A stretch of 64,000 nt of DNA from Nectonema munidae (lineage: Eukaryota > Nematomorpha > Nectonematoida > Nectonematidae). The notes beneath the pieces are model-generated. The model saw nothing but the letters and a program-made list of their open reading frames with translations, was not told the origin of the DNA and did not search any database. The translations under genes and the position numbers were made by a program. Where the stretch lies: NCBI GenBank assembly GCA_030549495.1, contig JAUIRK010000971.1, positions 1 through 64,000 on the forward strand. Direction: 5' to 3'. Shown here piece by piece: positions 32,400 to 42,329 of the stretch; position 1 is the stretch's first letter, and the number at the start of each line of letters is the position of its first letter.

Positions 32400-32485
32400 T
32401 TGCATCTCTGGTAGATTTTTTTTTCGAAATTTCCTTTCATTAGCAAATTGATTACGCATTTTTTCCTTCCAATAATCCTATAAAA
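32400..32485 (-). other. Possible exon, frame ambiguous
   Basis: The minus strand has an acceptor-like TTTTTATAG at about 32478 followed by a stretch open in two frames (DYWKEKMRNQFANERKFRKK in one). Because two frames are open and no donor is convincing, it is listed only as a candidate. Confidence 0.2.
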
Positions 32486-32860
32486 ATCGCATGACATTAT
32501 CAAACTTGAAATAAAAATCGAGCTCTTAAAATGATTTTTTAAACATGAAGTATTATGATAACAAAAAGTGAATCTTACTTTAACTGAGTTGAAACTTAAA
32601 CCAGAATTTTCATATTGCTTTAATATTTTTTAAGAACTCTATAAATTAAAGCTAAAAATGTTTACCCTTATTAATTACTGTAACCAAGCCCATCGATAAG
32701 GAGGGGGGCAAGGGAGTTAGGCCCCTAAGATTTATTTTGCCCACCTTAAACTCCTTTCAAATATATAAATGTATACATTTTCCTATATTCCCTGCCCCAT
32801 TAAAAAGAGTTTTGTCCCTCTCCCCCCACCATACTTGAAGTGGACGAGGGGCTAATTTAA

Positions 32861-32991
32861 CCCATTAAGTCCCAATGTTCCTATTTGGGAACATAAGTAA
32901 TTTCATCTTCGTCTGCTTTTTTCAATGACTTTGAATATAAATCGTCTGCGTTTTTTTTAAATATCGTCTGATTTCTATGGTACTTAATGTG
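32861..32991. mobile_element. TTAA-type MITE, first of a back-to-back pair
   Basis: TTAA at 32857-32860 and 32992-32995. The body CCCATTAAGTCCC...TACTTAATGTG contains TTCCTATTTGGGAACA and CGTCTGC motifs. It shares its right TTAA with the next MITE. Confidence 0.8.
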
Positions 32992-32995
32992 TTAA

Positions 32996-33122
32996 CCCGT
33001 TATCGGCAAGAATAAGCAGACGATATCTAATGTAAAGCAGATTTGTATTAAAAAGCATTTATAAACGCAGACGATTCATATTTTTGTAAAGTCGACATAT
33101 ATCGACTGTGGTCGATAACCGG
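32996..33122. mobile_element. TTAA-type MITE, second of the pair, different subfamily
   Basis: TTAA at 32992-32995 and 33123-33126. The body starts CCCGTTATCGGC and ends GTCGATAACCGG, with inner GCAGACGATATCT and GCAGACGATTCAT and a TCGACATATATCGA palindrome. It shares the GCAGACGA motif with the other subfamilies. Confidence 0.75.
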
Positions 33123-33605
33123 TTAAACAATCGTCTTTTATTTTAGAAATAAAATATATAGCATCTTTATCCTTAGATATTCGTTTTATTTAGTGCTTTA
33201 GTTTTTTTATCAAGATATCTTAGAATAGTTGGCAATGTTTACACTTTACTTAAAATTTTTGTTAATAAAACTTAGAAAAAATAATATCATTTTCATGTAA
33301 TTTATAGCGTATAACTTAGGGGTTGGAATAGTTAATTTAAATAAATTTAAGGTTTATAGAATATATCTTTCAAAATTTTAAATCTTCAATTTCTATTTAA
33401 ATTCACGGCTACATGCCTGTCAATTCATAGACCCATATCCAATTAAGCCAGAATTGTTTTAGAAAAGCTAGAGGAGAGTTTTTGTAGAATCCCGCAGAGG
33501 GATAACTAATCATTGAAAATATATAGGTTAATCAAAAAGAAACAGATTTATAAGTAACTTACATTCCACTTTTATAATGTATGCTTTTAAAATAAATAAC
33601 ATTCA

Positions 33606-33705
33606 TTAGTCTAATTTTGTCATGGTTGTTTGTTTGGCATCAAATTTAATGAGCAATCGTTTTGGAGTGGCTTCTCGAGGCACTTTAAAATTGTTTTCAA
33701 ACATC
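33606..33705 (-). CDS. Possible 3'-terminal exon, unidentified
   Basis: After an acceptor TTTTACCATAG the minus strand reads MFENNFKVPREATPKRLLIK, then FDAKQTTMTKLD and a stop. The composition looks protein-like, but no upstream exon joins in a consistent phase; the nearest good donor (GTGAGT at ~33780) gives an incompatible frame. Family unknown. Confidence 0.3.
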
Positions 33706-33839
33706 CTATGGTAAAATAAATAAAATTATATATCTACAATCTAATAAAAGAAATACATCCTATCTTTATCTTCACTCACAACGCCAGATTTGGGAGAAAA
33801 ATAGAAGTGGATCAGTTAAAATTTTTTGAAGACATTTCT

Positions 33840-34200
33840 AAACTCGTATCCGATTCATGTAAACTATTAACAATATCAAAATTATTTTGATGATTATTTT
33901 AAGGATTTTGAATTCTGGAAGATTCTCCAATGTACCTTTTTCAATATCGATATAATCACCGACTTCAATATCCAGATACATAAAGAAATTTTTTTTATTT
34001 TCCAAATTTATTATTGGTATAATTAAAAATCGATTTGAAATAAAAATGCTTACTTTCAAATCGTATAGTTTTTAAATTTATCAAAGGTCCAAAAAGAACA
34101 GTCTGCATTGGATAATGCAGCATAAAATAAAATTTTGGCTTCAACGTGAACATGGGTAGGAAATTTTTAAGAGATTCTAAAAATATTTCAATCAAACCTT
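33840..34200 (-). pseudogene. Fragment of a repetitive transposon-related protein family (KxHFMLHYP type)
   Basis: The minus strand encodes FLESLKNFLPMFTLKPKFYF, then MLHYPMQTVLFGPLINLKTI and RFESKHFYFKS. This matches a widespread repetitive animal protein whose C-terminal core reads PKHHFxxHYP...GPLxxLxxMRFExKHxxFK. A following stretch, IEVGDYIDIEKG, may be its tail. Upstream decayed pieces continue to about 34480. I know the family only as multicopy and uncharacterised. Confidence 0.5.
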
Positions 34201-34469
34201 TCTTATATTCAATATGACCATAAGTTAAATTTCCTCAAGAATATAGTAACAAACTCATTCAAACAAATCATATGATCAGAAGGAGGGCCACTCAGTATAT
34301 AGAAATCAGGTAATGTTCATGACAGAATCCAATTTTATACCATATAAAGTACAAAGTTGACTGTTATGTTCAATCAAATTGTAAAAACTATCATACACAT
34401 TAGGAGTTCTTATATTCAAATTATCACAAGATAAAAAATCATCGATTCTGTTACGTTCTATAAGATTCT

Positions 34470-34840
34470 TAAGGAGTTTCGACCTCCTTATCCTATTTCT
34501 CCCCTCGTTCCCCTCTTCTTCCCATCAAAAGAGGGTAAAAGGGGAAATGTGAGATGTTTATCTCTACACATATCTTACAGAGATAAACATCCTACCTAAG
34601 AAGGGAACCATCTCCTTCTCTCGCTTCCTCACAAGAAGAAGAGATACACACCATTTTAAGGAGCCTCTCCATTTCACAGTAAGTGGGGGGTAGAGAAACA
34701 CCTCCTTAGAACACCACTTACAATAGTATCCTTCAAACTTTCTAACCAGTCCCTCCATGTCCATCCTCACACACTTCTTATAAACCATCTCCTCTCGCTC
34801 CTACACGAGAAGAGGAGATAGGTACCCTTCTAGGGAGTCT
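34470..34840. other. CT/GA-biased island with hairpins
   Basis: Unlike the AT-rich surroundings this block is rich in CTCC and GGAG words. It contains a perfect 13-bp stem, GATGTTTATCTCT / AGAGATAAACATC, with a 13-nt loop (34553-34591), and a looser CTCCTCTCG / CGAGAAGAGGAG hairpin (34788-34817). A 74-codon minus-strand frame overlaps it but has no recognisable domain. Origin unknown; it directly abuts the end of the MULE coding region. Confidence 0.45.
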
Positions 34841-36062
34841 CAACCTCCCACACTCGGCGCACTGGATACCAAGTACACCTCGAGATTTTGCACGGAGTTA
34901 AACGATCGATGCCATCCGTCACAAGTATTCTTTGTTTTACAACCACCTTGTTTGGCGGAATCATAACAATTCCATAAATTATGTTCAAAACGAGGAGCTC
35001 GACGTACTAAACGACGATTTGAGCGTCCAATCCAGGTGTCCTCAAAGTAATCTATAATAGGCTGTATTTCTTCAGGAAAATGAAAATTATCAATTAAATA
35101 TTCAAAAGAGTTGATTACATCTGTAACCGGAACGAATGCAATAGCTATAAGCATGCGCATTTTTAACGCAAATTCAACATCGCTTTCATACAGATGCTGA
35201 AAACCATTTGACTGAATACTTCTAAATATACATTGAGAAAAATGAAAGAAGCAACCTTTTTGTTTCGCATTTGGAAAAAAGTGCTTTAAATGATGCAGTT
35301 TCAAAATCCGTCATAATTGTACAAGGTGATAAATAAAACTCTAAGTCCTTTAGTTTTGAAAGAAGGGTCTTGTAGCTTTGTTCGGGTTTTTTTGCAATTA
35401 GAGCATAAACAAGGGGCAAAACATCACCGTTTGATACCATGAATTGTGTATAGTTGAGTGAATAACGGAGGTACAATTTTGAAGGTTCCGTCGGCATACC
35501 AATTACCTGCATTTTCTAATACTCTAAGATTTCGTTGAGTAGAAAATATAATTATTCGTTCAGAACCATCTTTGAAGCCAAAAAGAAGAAAAGGCTCATT
35601 TGAATTTGTTTTATGGTAATCATCAGGTGAGTTCAACTGTAGTAAGCTGACTGGATTTGCAGGCTGTTGTGCATTCACATTTCTCATATTTCTGATGTTT
35701 CTTTTCAAATATTGAGGTTTTGGTAATTTACCCGCAACTGCTCTTGAAGTTCCCACGAATGCTTGCGTTACGAGGACATAAGTGTTTTCTTGAGTCATAA
35801 GTGCTTTCTTTGTTGTTGCAAGCACTCTTGTTGCTTCAAGTTGAGCAATATCATCTGCATGATTGTGTACTCCCAATCGTTTAATTATTGAATCTTTAGA
35901 TGTATGAATTCTTGCAGGACAATGGGCTCCATAGTATTGATCACACTTCCAGAAAGTTATTTTACCACCTTCATTTTCTTTAACAAATTGACTTCCATTA
36001 TCAACAAGTTTCAGTTTATTTCTTATGCTTAAAACAAACTCCAGTGGCATTTTAAGGCACAA
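34840..36062 (-). pseudogene. FLYWCH-type MULE (Mutator-like) transposase, broken
   Basis: Read leftward from 36062. An N-terminal FLYWCH-like zinc region (FWKCDQYYGAHCPARIHT followed by KRLGVHNHADD) is followed by WYADGTFKIVPPLFTQLYTI, the first catalytic Asp block of animal MULEs. After a frame change comes TIMTDFETASFKAL (second Asp). After another come KGCFFHFSQCIFRSIQ (the CxxH block) and NTCDGWHRSFN (a GWH block). The protein ends abruptly near 34840. About two frame changes separate the blocks. The inverted 187-bp repeats at 31639 and 37650 flank it. Confidence 0.85.
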
Positions 36063-36289
36063 AATATCAAAAAAGGTGTCTATTATAAAAAAAATATCCT
36101 ATGAAAAGATATTTATATATACACAGAATTTGAGAAGTAAAGGAAGTTAGAGACAATGACGATAAGTCTACATTAAAGCTGCTTTTCCTGTACTTAAAAC
36201 ATACTTAAAGAAGGTATGAAGATACAAATAAATATGTAGTATACAGTTAGTAATTTTATAAAAATGTATGCATATACACGTAAATAGTG

Positions 36290-36440
36290 GGATTCTCTTG
36301 TGACACCGCAAGGAAGTAATGGTTAATCCATAAATCTCGCGATGTAATCACTATACGATGAAAATACTTAACGATGAAAATACCAACGATGTATTGCATC
36401 ACGATGAAATTACCACGATGAAATTACCGGATACCATTAG
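36290..36440. repeat. ACGATGAAAATAC/ACGATGAAATTACC short repeats
   Basis: The word ACGATGAAA(A/T)T(A)AC occurs four times between 36352 and 36428, upstream of the MULE transposase start. It may be a sub-terminal binding-site cluster of that element or a small tandem repeat. Confidence 0.45.
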
Positions 36441-36511
36441 GACGTCACTTGTGCATATGCAGATTTTGATGTGGTGCATGTTTGAGTATGTGGATGGTGA
36501 GATAGAGGGAG

Positions 36512-36733
36512 TTATTCGATTTTCTTGCAGTGAGTAAGAGGTACTTCATATTTTAAATTATTAAAGAGGTTAAGATCTTCTGCATTTAGAGAGGTATTGG
36601 CAATAAATTCATTAAAGAGATTGGCTATTATTTGAGTTAAAATAGGGTTTGAAGCATCATTGTGACATGCATGTTTTGTGTTGGAGATGGAAATAAGGGT
36701 GTATGTATGATGGGATATAAAGGTAAAACAAAT
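36512..36733 (-). CDS. Open 73-codon frame without ATG start, unidentified
   Basis: The minus strand is open from an upstream stop at 36734-36736 to a TAA at 36512-36514. The peptide includes NDASNPILTQIIANLFNEFI and LNAEDLNLFNNLKYEVPLTH. Composition is protein-like and unlike the surrounding AT-rich DNA, suggesting a coding exon or old gene fragment. No start codon at the expected place, no clear splice acceptor and no family recognised. Confidence 0.3.
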   Translation of the reverse strand: MCFTFISHHTYTLISISNTKHACHNDASNPILTQIIANLFNEFIANTSLNAEDLNLFNNLKYEVPLTHCKKIE

Positions 36734-36873
36734 TTAAACTCGAATTAATAAAAGTTCCTGTTTGTTAATATATGACCACGAGAAAAATATAATCCCTCTT
36801 TTTGAAAATTAGGTACTTTCCTGTTATCACCCCACCACCCATCGCTCTTCTACCACGATAAATATTCTTGTTT

Positions 36874-37307
36874 GACTGACCTCACATAAAAGGGGATTTT
36901 GGAAAAATAAAAATATATTTATTTGTAAAACCTAGCCTATTTTACCCACAAAGAGTATAGCTTCAAATCTTGTACATTCGATCAACATTTTTCACTTCAA
37001 AAATAATTTAAAATTTATTAGAAAAAGATTATACTGACCTATACTACTGACCCATAAAAAGTAAAAAATATATATTAATTTTCGACAGTTTTCTTCAACT
37101 ATGAAATTTTAAAATGTAAAAAATCATATTTTACCTTTGTGAATATAAAATATTGAAAAAATATTATATAAATTAAGAACGTTAATTATTATTGGTATTT
37201 TTTGAAACTAGATAAAACTTGACTGACCTCACATAAAAGCAGATTTTGGAAAAATGAAAATATATTTATTTGTATAACCTAGTCTATGTTAACCACAAAG
37301 AGTATAC
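36874..37307. repeat. Pair of ~88-bp direct repeats 346 bp apart
   Basis: 36874-36961 and 37220-37307 share TTTGACTGACCTCACATAAA, GATTTTGGAAAAAT.AAAATAT and ACAAAGAGTATA with few differences. The DNA between them is AT-rich with no gene. Confidence 0.7.
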
Positions 37308-37584
37308 CTTTCCAATGATACCATTTTCATTTATTTTTTTTTTTTAAAAAGACAGATTATGCTTCAACAAAAAGGTGGTCCGTAATTTTTTTAAAAATTT
37401 AGACAAAATTTTTTGAAGTAATGTCCATTTATTAAAATTTTTTAAAACTTTTGCAAAAATAAATTATTCTAGAGTATGTAGCAAACGATAAGCTTTCTAA
37501 TGATATATATATCATGAAAAAGAAATATTGAAAAACAGTTTAATTCTTTCTTCAAATCAAACAAGTAAAAATTTTCAAAAAGTA

Positions 37585-37645
37585 GTATTGGTAGTAGTAG
37601 TAGTAGTAGTATTATTATTATTATTATTATATATTATATAAACAT
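37585..37645. repeat. Microsatellite (GTA)n then (TTA)n
   Basis: GGTAGTAGTAGTAGTAGTAG runs into ATTATTATTATTATTAT. Confidence 0.85.
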
Positions 37646-37649
37646 TTCA

Positions 37650-37836
37650 ACCAATCATATAGTTTTTATGAAATAAAACTGCAATTTCAAAGTTAAATTT
37701 TTTGAACTTTTAGGTAGAATTTTTGAAATGTGGCTTTCAATATGTATGTAAAATATTTTTTGAAAATTTTTATTTTAAGTATATTTTTTAAGCATTTTAC
37801 GATTTACACATTTAAATATATAATAAGGCTAGCAAG
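37650..37836 (-). repeat. 187-bp repeat, right copy of the inverted pair
   Basis: Reverse complement of 31639-31825, from ACCAATCATATAG to GGCTAGCAAG. See the left copy. Confidence 0.75.
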
Positions 37837-38350
37837 TTTGGCGAGTTGTCTCCATGGAGGTCTTGCCAGACCTCTGATAATTATTGATGCAAAAAAAGAA
37901 CCATTATAAAACAGATCAAATTGAGAATGAAAAATTTTTTTGGAAAAATTGTTCAACCAATCAAAAGACGCAAAGACTTGAAAGCTGGCAATTATTAATT
38001 TTAATATAAAGAAAAATAATAATTTTATACTTCTTTTGATTTTGATTTGTGATAGCGCAGCCTATAGATTATAAAAAATCCAAAAGTTTGCTTGAGGTAT
38101 AAAATACTGAGTGTTTTTAAAACACAATAAATTGGTATCAGTAGATAAATCTAACTAAAGGAGAAATAGAGGAGAATAAACTAGTGACACTATTTTTAAT
38201 TTTAACTAGTTCACTAAAATACAAAACTTTATATATTTTTTGTAGTATATAATCAAATTCTTTCTTCTATGATAATCAATTTTTAATTAAAAGTTTACAA
38301 ATACACAAATAAAATATATATTTGAAGAAAAATCTTTTACACTTGGATAT

Positions 38351-38539
38351 CGAGCCTCAATGGTTGTTAGGGTGTACCTCTCAGCTTAACAGTTAACGGT
38401 CAGGGGTTCGATCCCCAAGGCTCCCAACTCTAAAAACAAATTCACAAAAACTGTGATTATCCATCTTAAGCATAATGCGAGCATATAGCCTTACGGCTGA
38501 AAGTGCTTTGATATCTCAAACCAACCAACCAACCAACCA
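38351..38539 (+). mobile_element. tRNA-derived SINE with (AACC)n tail and perfect 12-bp target duplication
   Basis: ACACTTGGATAT occurs at 38339-38350 and 38540-38551. The head (38352-38427) folds tRNA-like: GAGCCT pairs with AGGCTC, box A-like TGGTTGTTAGGG and box B GGGTTCGATCCCC are present. The body has CATAATGCGAGCATATAGCC, and the tail is CCAACCAACCAACCAACCAA. The perfect duplication implies a recent insertion moved by a LINE that tolerates a simple-repeat tail. Confidence 0.9.
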
Positions 38540-38559
38540 ACACTTGGATATGTACAAAA

Positions 38560-39990
38560 TGTATTACCTTTTAGAGTTTAGATAAATGAAATCGTGTGGA
38601 AAGACGCATATGTAATCTTTAAGTTTTTAACATATGTCGAAATTCTATTAAGTTACTGAATGTTATGATTATTTATTGAAATAAATATTATATGAACAAT
38701 TCATCTAAAACAAGAACTTACCTTAAAAGATGATTATGATATATCTTTCCGTAAAATTCGTTTGAAAAATATAGACAAAACTTGGGAAAAATTCTTGAAT
38801 ATTACAATCGAAATTCCTATTCCGAAAAACTATGATAAAAATACTGAATATTAAAAAAATCTTGCTATAAATCTGATGATTTCTTTTAAACCTCAATCTA
38901 AATATTTGAAATGTCAAAGGGTAAAAAAATGAGATGTTTGAAATATCAAATTAAAAAAACTAGATAAAAATCTCAATAAATTTCTTTTTGTCTCTATACT
39001 ATATTTTTACAATAGTTTATCAGAGTGATATAGTCTGCTCGGAAACGAACGAAACAGCATATTTAAAAGTATTGGTCAGAATATCTTCTAAAAACTTATA
39101 TTTCTTTGAATTGTATAATATTTAATATATTTTGTTGAAATAAATTCGCGTTTTAAGTTCAAATATATTTTAAATAGATCAGAAATATTTATCTCGTAAG
39201 TAATATACAATATAAATTGTTATAAATTCAAACATTAGACCACTAAGGTAACCTTATAATACAGAGTTTTCACTTACCCTATGCGAATTTTGAGCAACAC
39301 TTGTTCTGTTCGCAGGTTGTATGTACATACTTTGAATCTAGGAACTTCTTTTAAAGTATTACATTTTTGAAAAGGAAAGGGCATTAAGAAGAAAAGATTT
39401 TTAAATTAATTATTTAGAATTAATTTTTTAATGAATTAGAAAGTTTCTTATATCTTTTAGTTTTGATAAAACCATTTTTTCCTTTATAGATTAATTGTGA
39501 AATTAAAGCCAAAGCTATACTTGTAAAAGTGAAGAAATTGCTTCAAGATTCTTCCAAAAGTATGTTTAATATTTAGTAAAAAAAGAAATAATGACATTTC
39601 TTGCTTTCTCGAAAGAGAATAATAAAAGGGAAGATAATAATAATAATAATAAATACACTATGTAACAAAAAATAATTTTTTTCTGTTCTTTGGTTGTAAG
39701 AATTTTTTGTATTGCTTGGATCCCAAATAAATTAAAAAATGTTTTTAAGCACTTAGAATTTTGGGTTTGTAAAAACTATAGTCTATTAATAAATATAGAA
39801 CCGAATAAAATTTTTTAATTACACTAATTTTTTACATTTTTTCAAAGTATTGGTTATTTAATATATTTTATTTATACTTTCAGATATTTAAGATCTATAT
39901 TTTCTGTCTAAATTTACACCTATATTTCCAAAATGGCTTCAAGAGGCTGCCAGCATCACCTAATTCATTTTATTTCATATGCAGCGAGTA
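38560..39990. other. AT-rich stretch with no recognisable gene
   Basis: A 64-codon minus-strand frame at 38723-38917 has AT-driven composition and no domain. An (ATA)n microsatellite lies at 39635-39652. Nothing else identified. Confidence 0.4.
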
Positions 39991-39992
39991 TA

Positions 39993-42115
39993 CAGTAAAC
40001 TCTCCTAAAACCGAACTCTCCAAAAACCGGAATTTATGAAAAACCGGAATATTTTTTTGGTCCCGAAATTTGCCTATACTTAATACGTTATTCCAACTAA
40101 AATAAACCGGAATTCGAAATTCTGGAAACTGGAAAAAAAATTAGTCCGAACAGACAAAATATTGTTCTTTAAATCGGAATTTGCACTTAAATTCATGATA
40201 TTTCTTGCTTTTTTAAGAGTCCATTATTATTTTTATACTTTTTACGTTTCATAAAACTAAAATGGTAATTTACTTTATCTTAAACTTGAAAAATTCGCAT
40301 TATATTTGAACGTTTTTTTATTTGTAGATAAATTAATTGAATTTTTGTGCACCTTTTCTTCATTGGTTTGAAAAAACAAAATGCCTAAAAGAAAAAGAAA
40401 TGAGGTTGACTTAAATTTAAAAATAAGTTTGATAAATGATGTTGAAAAAGGGTTAAGCGTTGGCGAGGCAACAATAAAATACTCTTTAGGCAAGTCAACC
40501 ATCTACGATATTTTGAAGGTTAAAGATAAATATAAAATTCAAAGCAAAGCATCATGTCCATCAAAATTTAGAGTGATTAAAACAAAGTTTACTGATATTG
40601 ATGAATTAATGCTTAGCTGGTTCAAAACTGCATGCGACAAGAATATTCCTGTTTCTGGACCCATAATAAGAGCTAAGGCCGAACAATTCGTTGAAAAAAT
40701 GGATATTGAAAACTTTAAAGCTTCAGAAGGTTGGCTTAGCAAATGGAAAAAAGGACACGATATAAAGCAACTTACAGTTTGTGGAGAAAGGGGAGATGTA
40801 AATATGGAAGTTGTTAATGATTGGAAAAAGAGTTTTCATCACTTATGCGAAGGGTATAAGCCGGAAAATTTTTTTAATTATGATGAGACTGGTTTATTTT
40901 TTCGAGCTTTGCCGGACAAAACTTTGTCCTTCAAAAATGATGATGTCAAAGGAATCAAGTTTTCTAAGGAGAGAATAACAATAATGTTGACTTGCAGCAT
41001 GATTGGAGAAAAGGTAAAACAAATTTTTTTGAATATTTTTTCCAATTTTAAATCAAATTTTTTTTTTATAATTTAGTTAAAACCCTTGATAATTGGAAAT
41101 TCAACAGGAAAGCGTGGATGACTGGTTCCTTATTTGAGGAATATCTTGATGAACTTAACTCCAAAATGAGATTTCAAAAACGAAAATTTTTATTATTTCT
41201 TGATAATGCCTCTTCACACGTTCACTTTGAAAAAAGCCACGTGAAGCTTGCTTTTCTTCCAGCAAATACAACATCCGTATTACAACCGTTGGATCAAGGC
41301 ATAATTAAAGTTTTCAAGAACAAGTATAGGGTGAAATTGTTAGTTTGCTTTCCAAAATTGATGATGTGAATACAGGGAGCGATATCGTCAAACAAATTAG
41401 TTTTCTAGACGCTGTAAATTGGTCTTCCCAAGCATGGAAAGAAACGACTCATAGTATGATTTCCAAGTGCTTTAAAAGATGTGGATTTGATATAAAAACA
41501 CTTAGTGATGATAATGAAGGAGAATTTGAAGATAAAGATGAAGAGGATTTGAAGGATTTGGTCAGTGAAGTGAATGATCTCGCAGCTTTCGATAATTATA
41601 AAAAAATAGATGGGCTAGTTCCAGTGGAAGAAGTTGGAAATGATTGGGAGAATGCTTTAATTGAAATCTACTCTAAAAATCAATCGAGTAAGGAGGAAGA
41701 AAATTTTGAAGTTGCGGTTGAGGAAGAAAATGATGAAAAAGATCATGATGATCAGAATTGACTTTTAAGGAAATGGTATCTATGATAAATCAGATCAAAA
41801 AATGCTGTTTAATTAAAGCCTCTAACTACGAAAAGTTGAAGGAAAAACTTCAAAACCTTACGGAAGAAATTGAAAGAGAAATTTTAATGGGGAAAAAAAA
41901 TTTAAAACAAATAAATTTAGATCAATGGCTAATAAAAAAATAAATTTTTTTTTTATTTATAAAATTTTATAACTTAGACTTTAGTTTGTAGAAAATCTTA
42001 AAAGAGTGTTATAGGCTTTCTTTATAGAATAAGTTTTTAGTATAAAAATATGGCCGTTTCGAGAAACCAGAATTTTGAAATACCAGAAAGAGTCCGGTTT
42101 TGGGAGAGTCCACTG
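39993..42115 (+). mobile_element. pogo/Tigger DNA transposon, 2.1 kb
   Basis: The TIRs are CAGTAAACTCTCCTAAAACCG (39993-40013, given to 20 bases as CAGTAAACTCTCCTAAAACC) and the inverted GGTTTTGGGAGAGTCCACTG at the right end, with TA outside both ends. Sub-terminal AAAACCGGAA(T) repeats several times at the left end. It encloses one transposase gene and is not invaded by other elements. Confidence 0.9.
40381..41943 (+). pseudogene. pogo/Tigger transposase with a 63-bp intron, near-complete but broken
   Basis: Exon 1 (40381-41013) encodes a psq/CENP-B helix-turn-helix pair (GLSVGEATIKYSLGKSTIYD; ASEGWLSKWKKGH) and the first Asp in FNYDETGLFFRALPDKTL. A GT...TAATTTAG intron spans 41014-41076 in phase 0. 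Exon 2 gives LKPLIIGNSTGKR. A short deletion and frame change then lead to AWMTGSLFEEYL, the second Asp in FLLFLDNASSHV, and LPANTTSVLQPLDQGIIKV with the third Asp. A further frame change at about 41345 leads to an acidic tail and a lysine-rich end (KKNLKQINLDQW). About three lesions; all three catalytic Asp codons survive. The paralogue in 13031-22498 has its intron 19 nt further on. Confidence 0.85.
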
Positions 42116-42329
42116 TATAAAGAAGAGGGGCAAAAAATTTATCTGCTAAGGTCTTTGAAGGTTTGTGAAGCCCATCAGATATATTTTGTGTGTGCCAATT
42201 GAAGACCAGAATAAGCTAGGGGCTTCTCATTACTGATGTGAGTACTGCAAGAAAAAGATGGAAAGATGGTTTCGAGGTGAAAAATGTCTCTCAAATTTTT
42301 CAATCCATGTATCTGGCTAGAGCAAACAG

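Noticed and set aside
33606-33840. Joining the exon at 33606-33705 to a donor GTGAGT at ~33780
   Set aside because: The join produces an in-frame stop, and alternative frames are closed, so a two-exon model was not asserted.
34564-34788. 74-codon minus-strand frame next to the MULE gene
   Set aside because: No domain, compositionally biased block, no similarity to the missing MULE C-terminus that I can see.
38352-38427. Functional tRNA gene
   Set aside because: Boxes A and B and an acceptor stem are present, but it is followed by a SINE body, simple tail and target duplication, so it is a SINE head.
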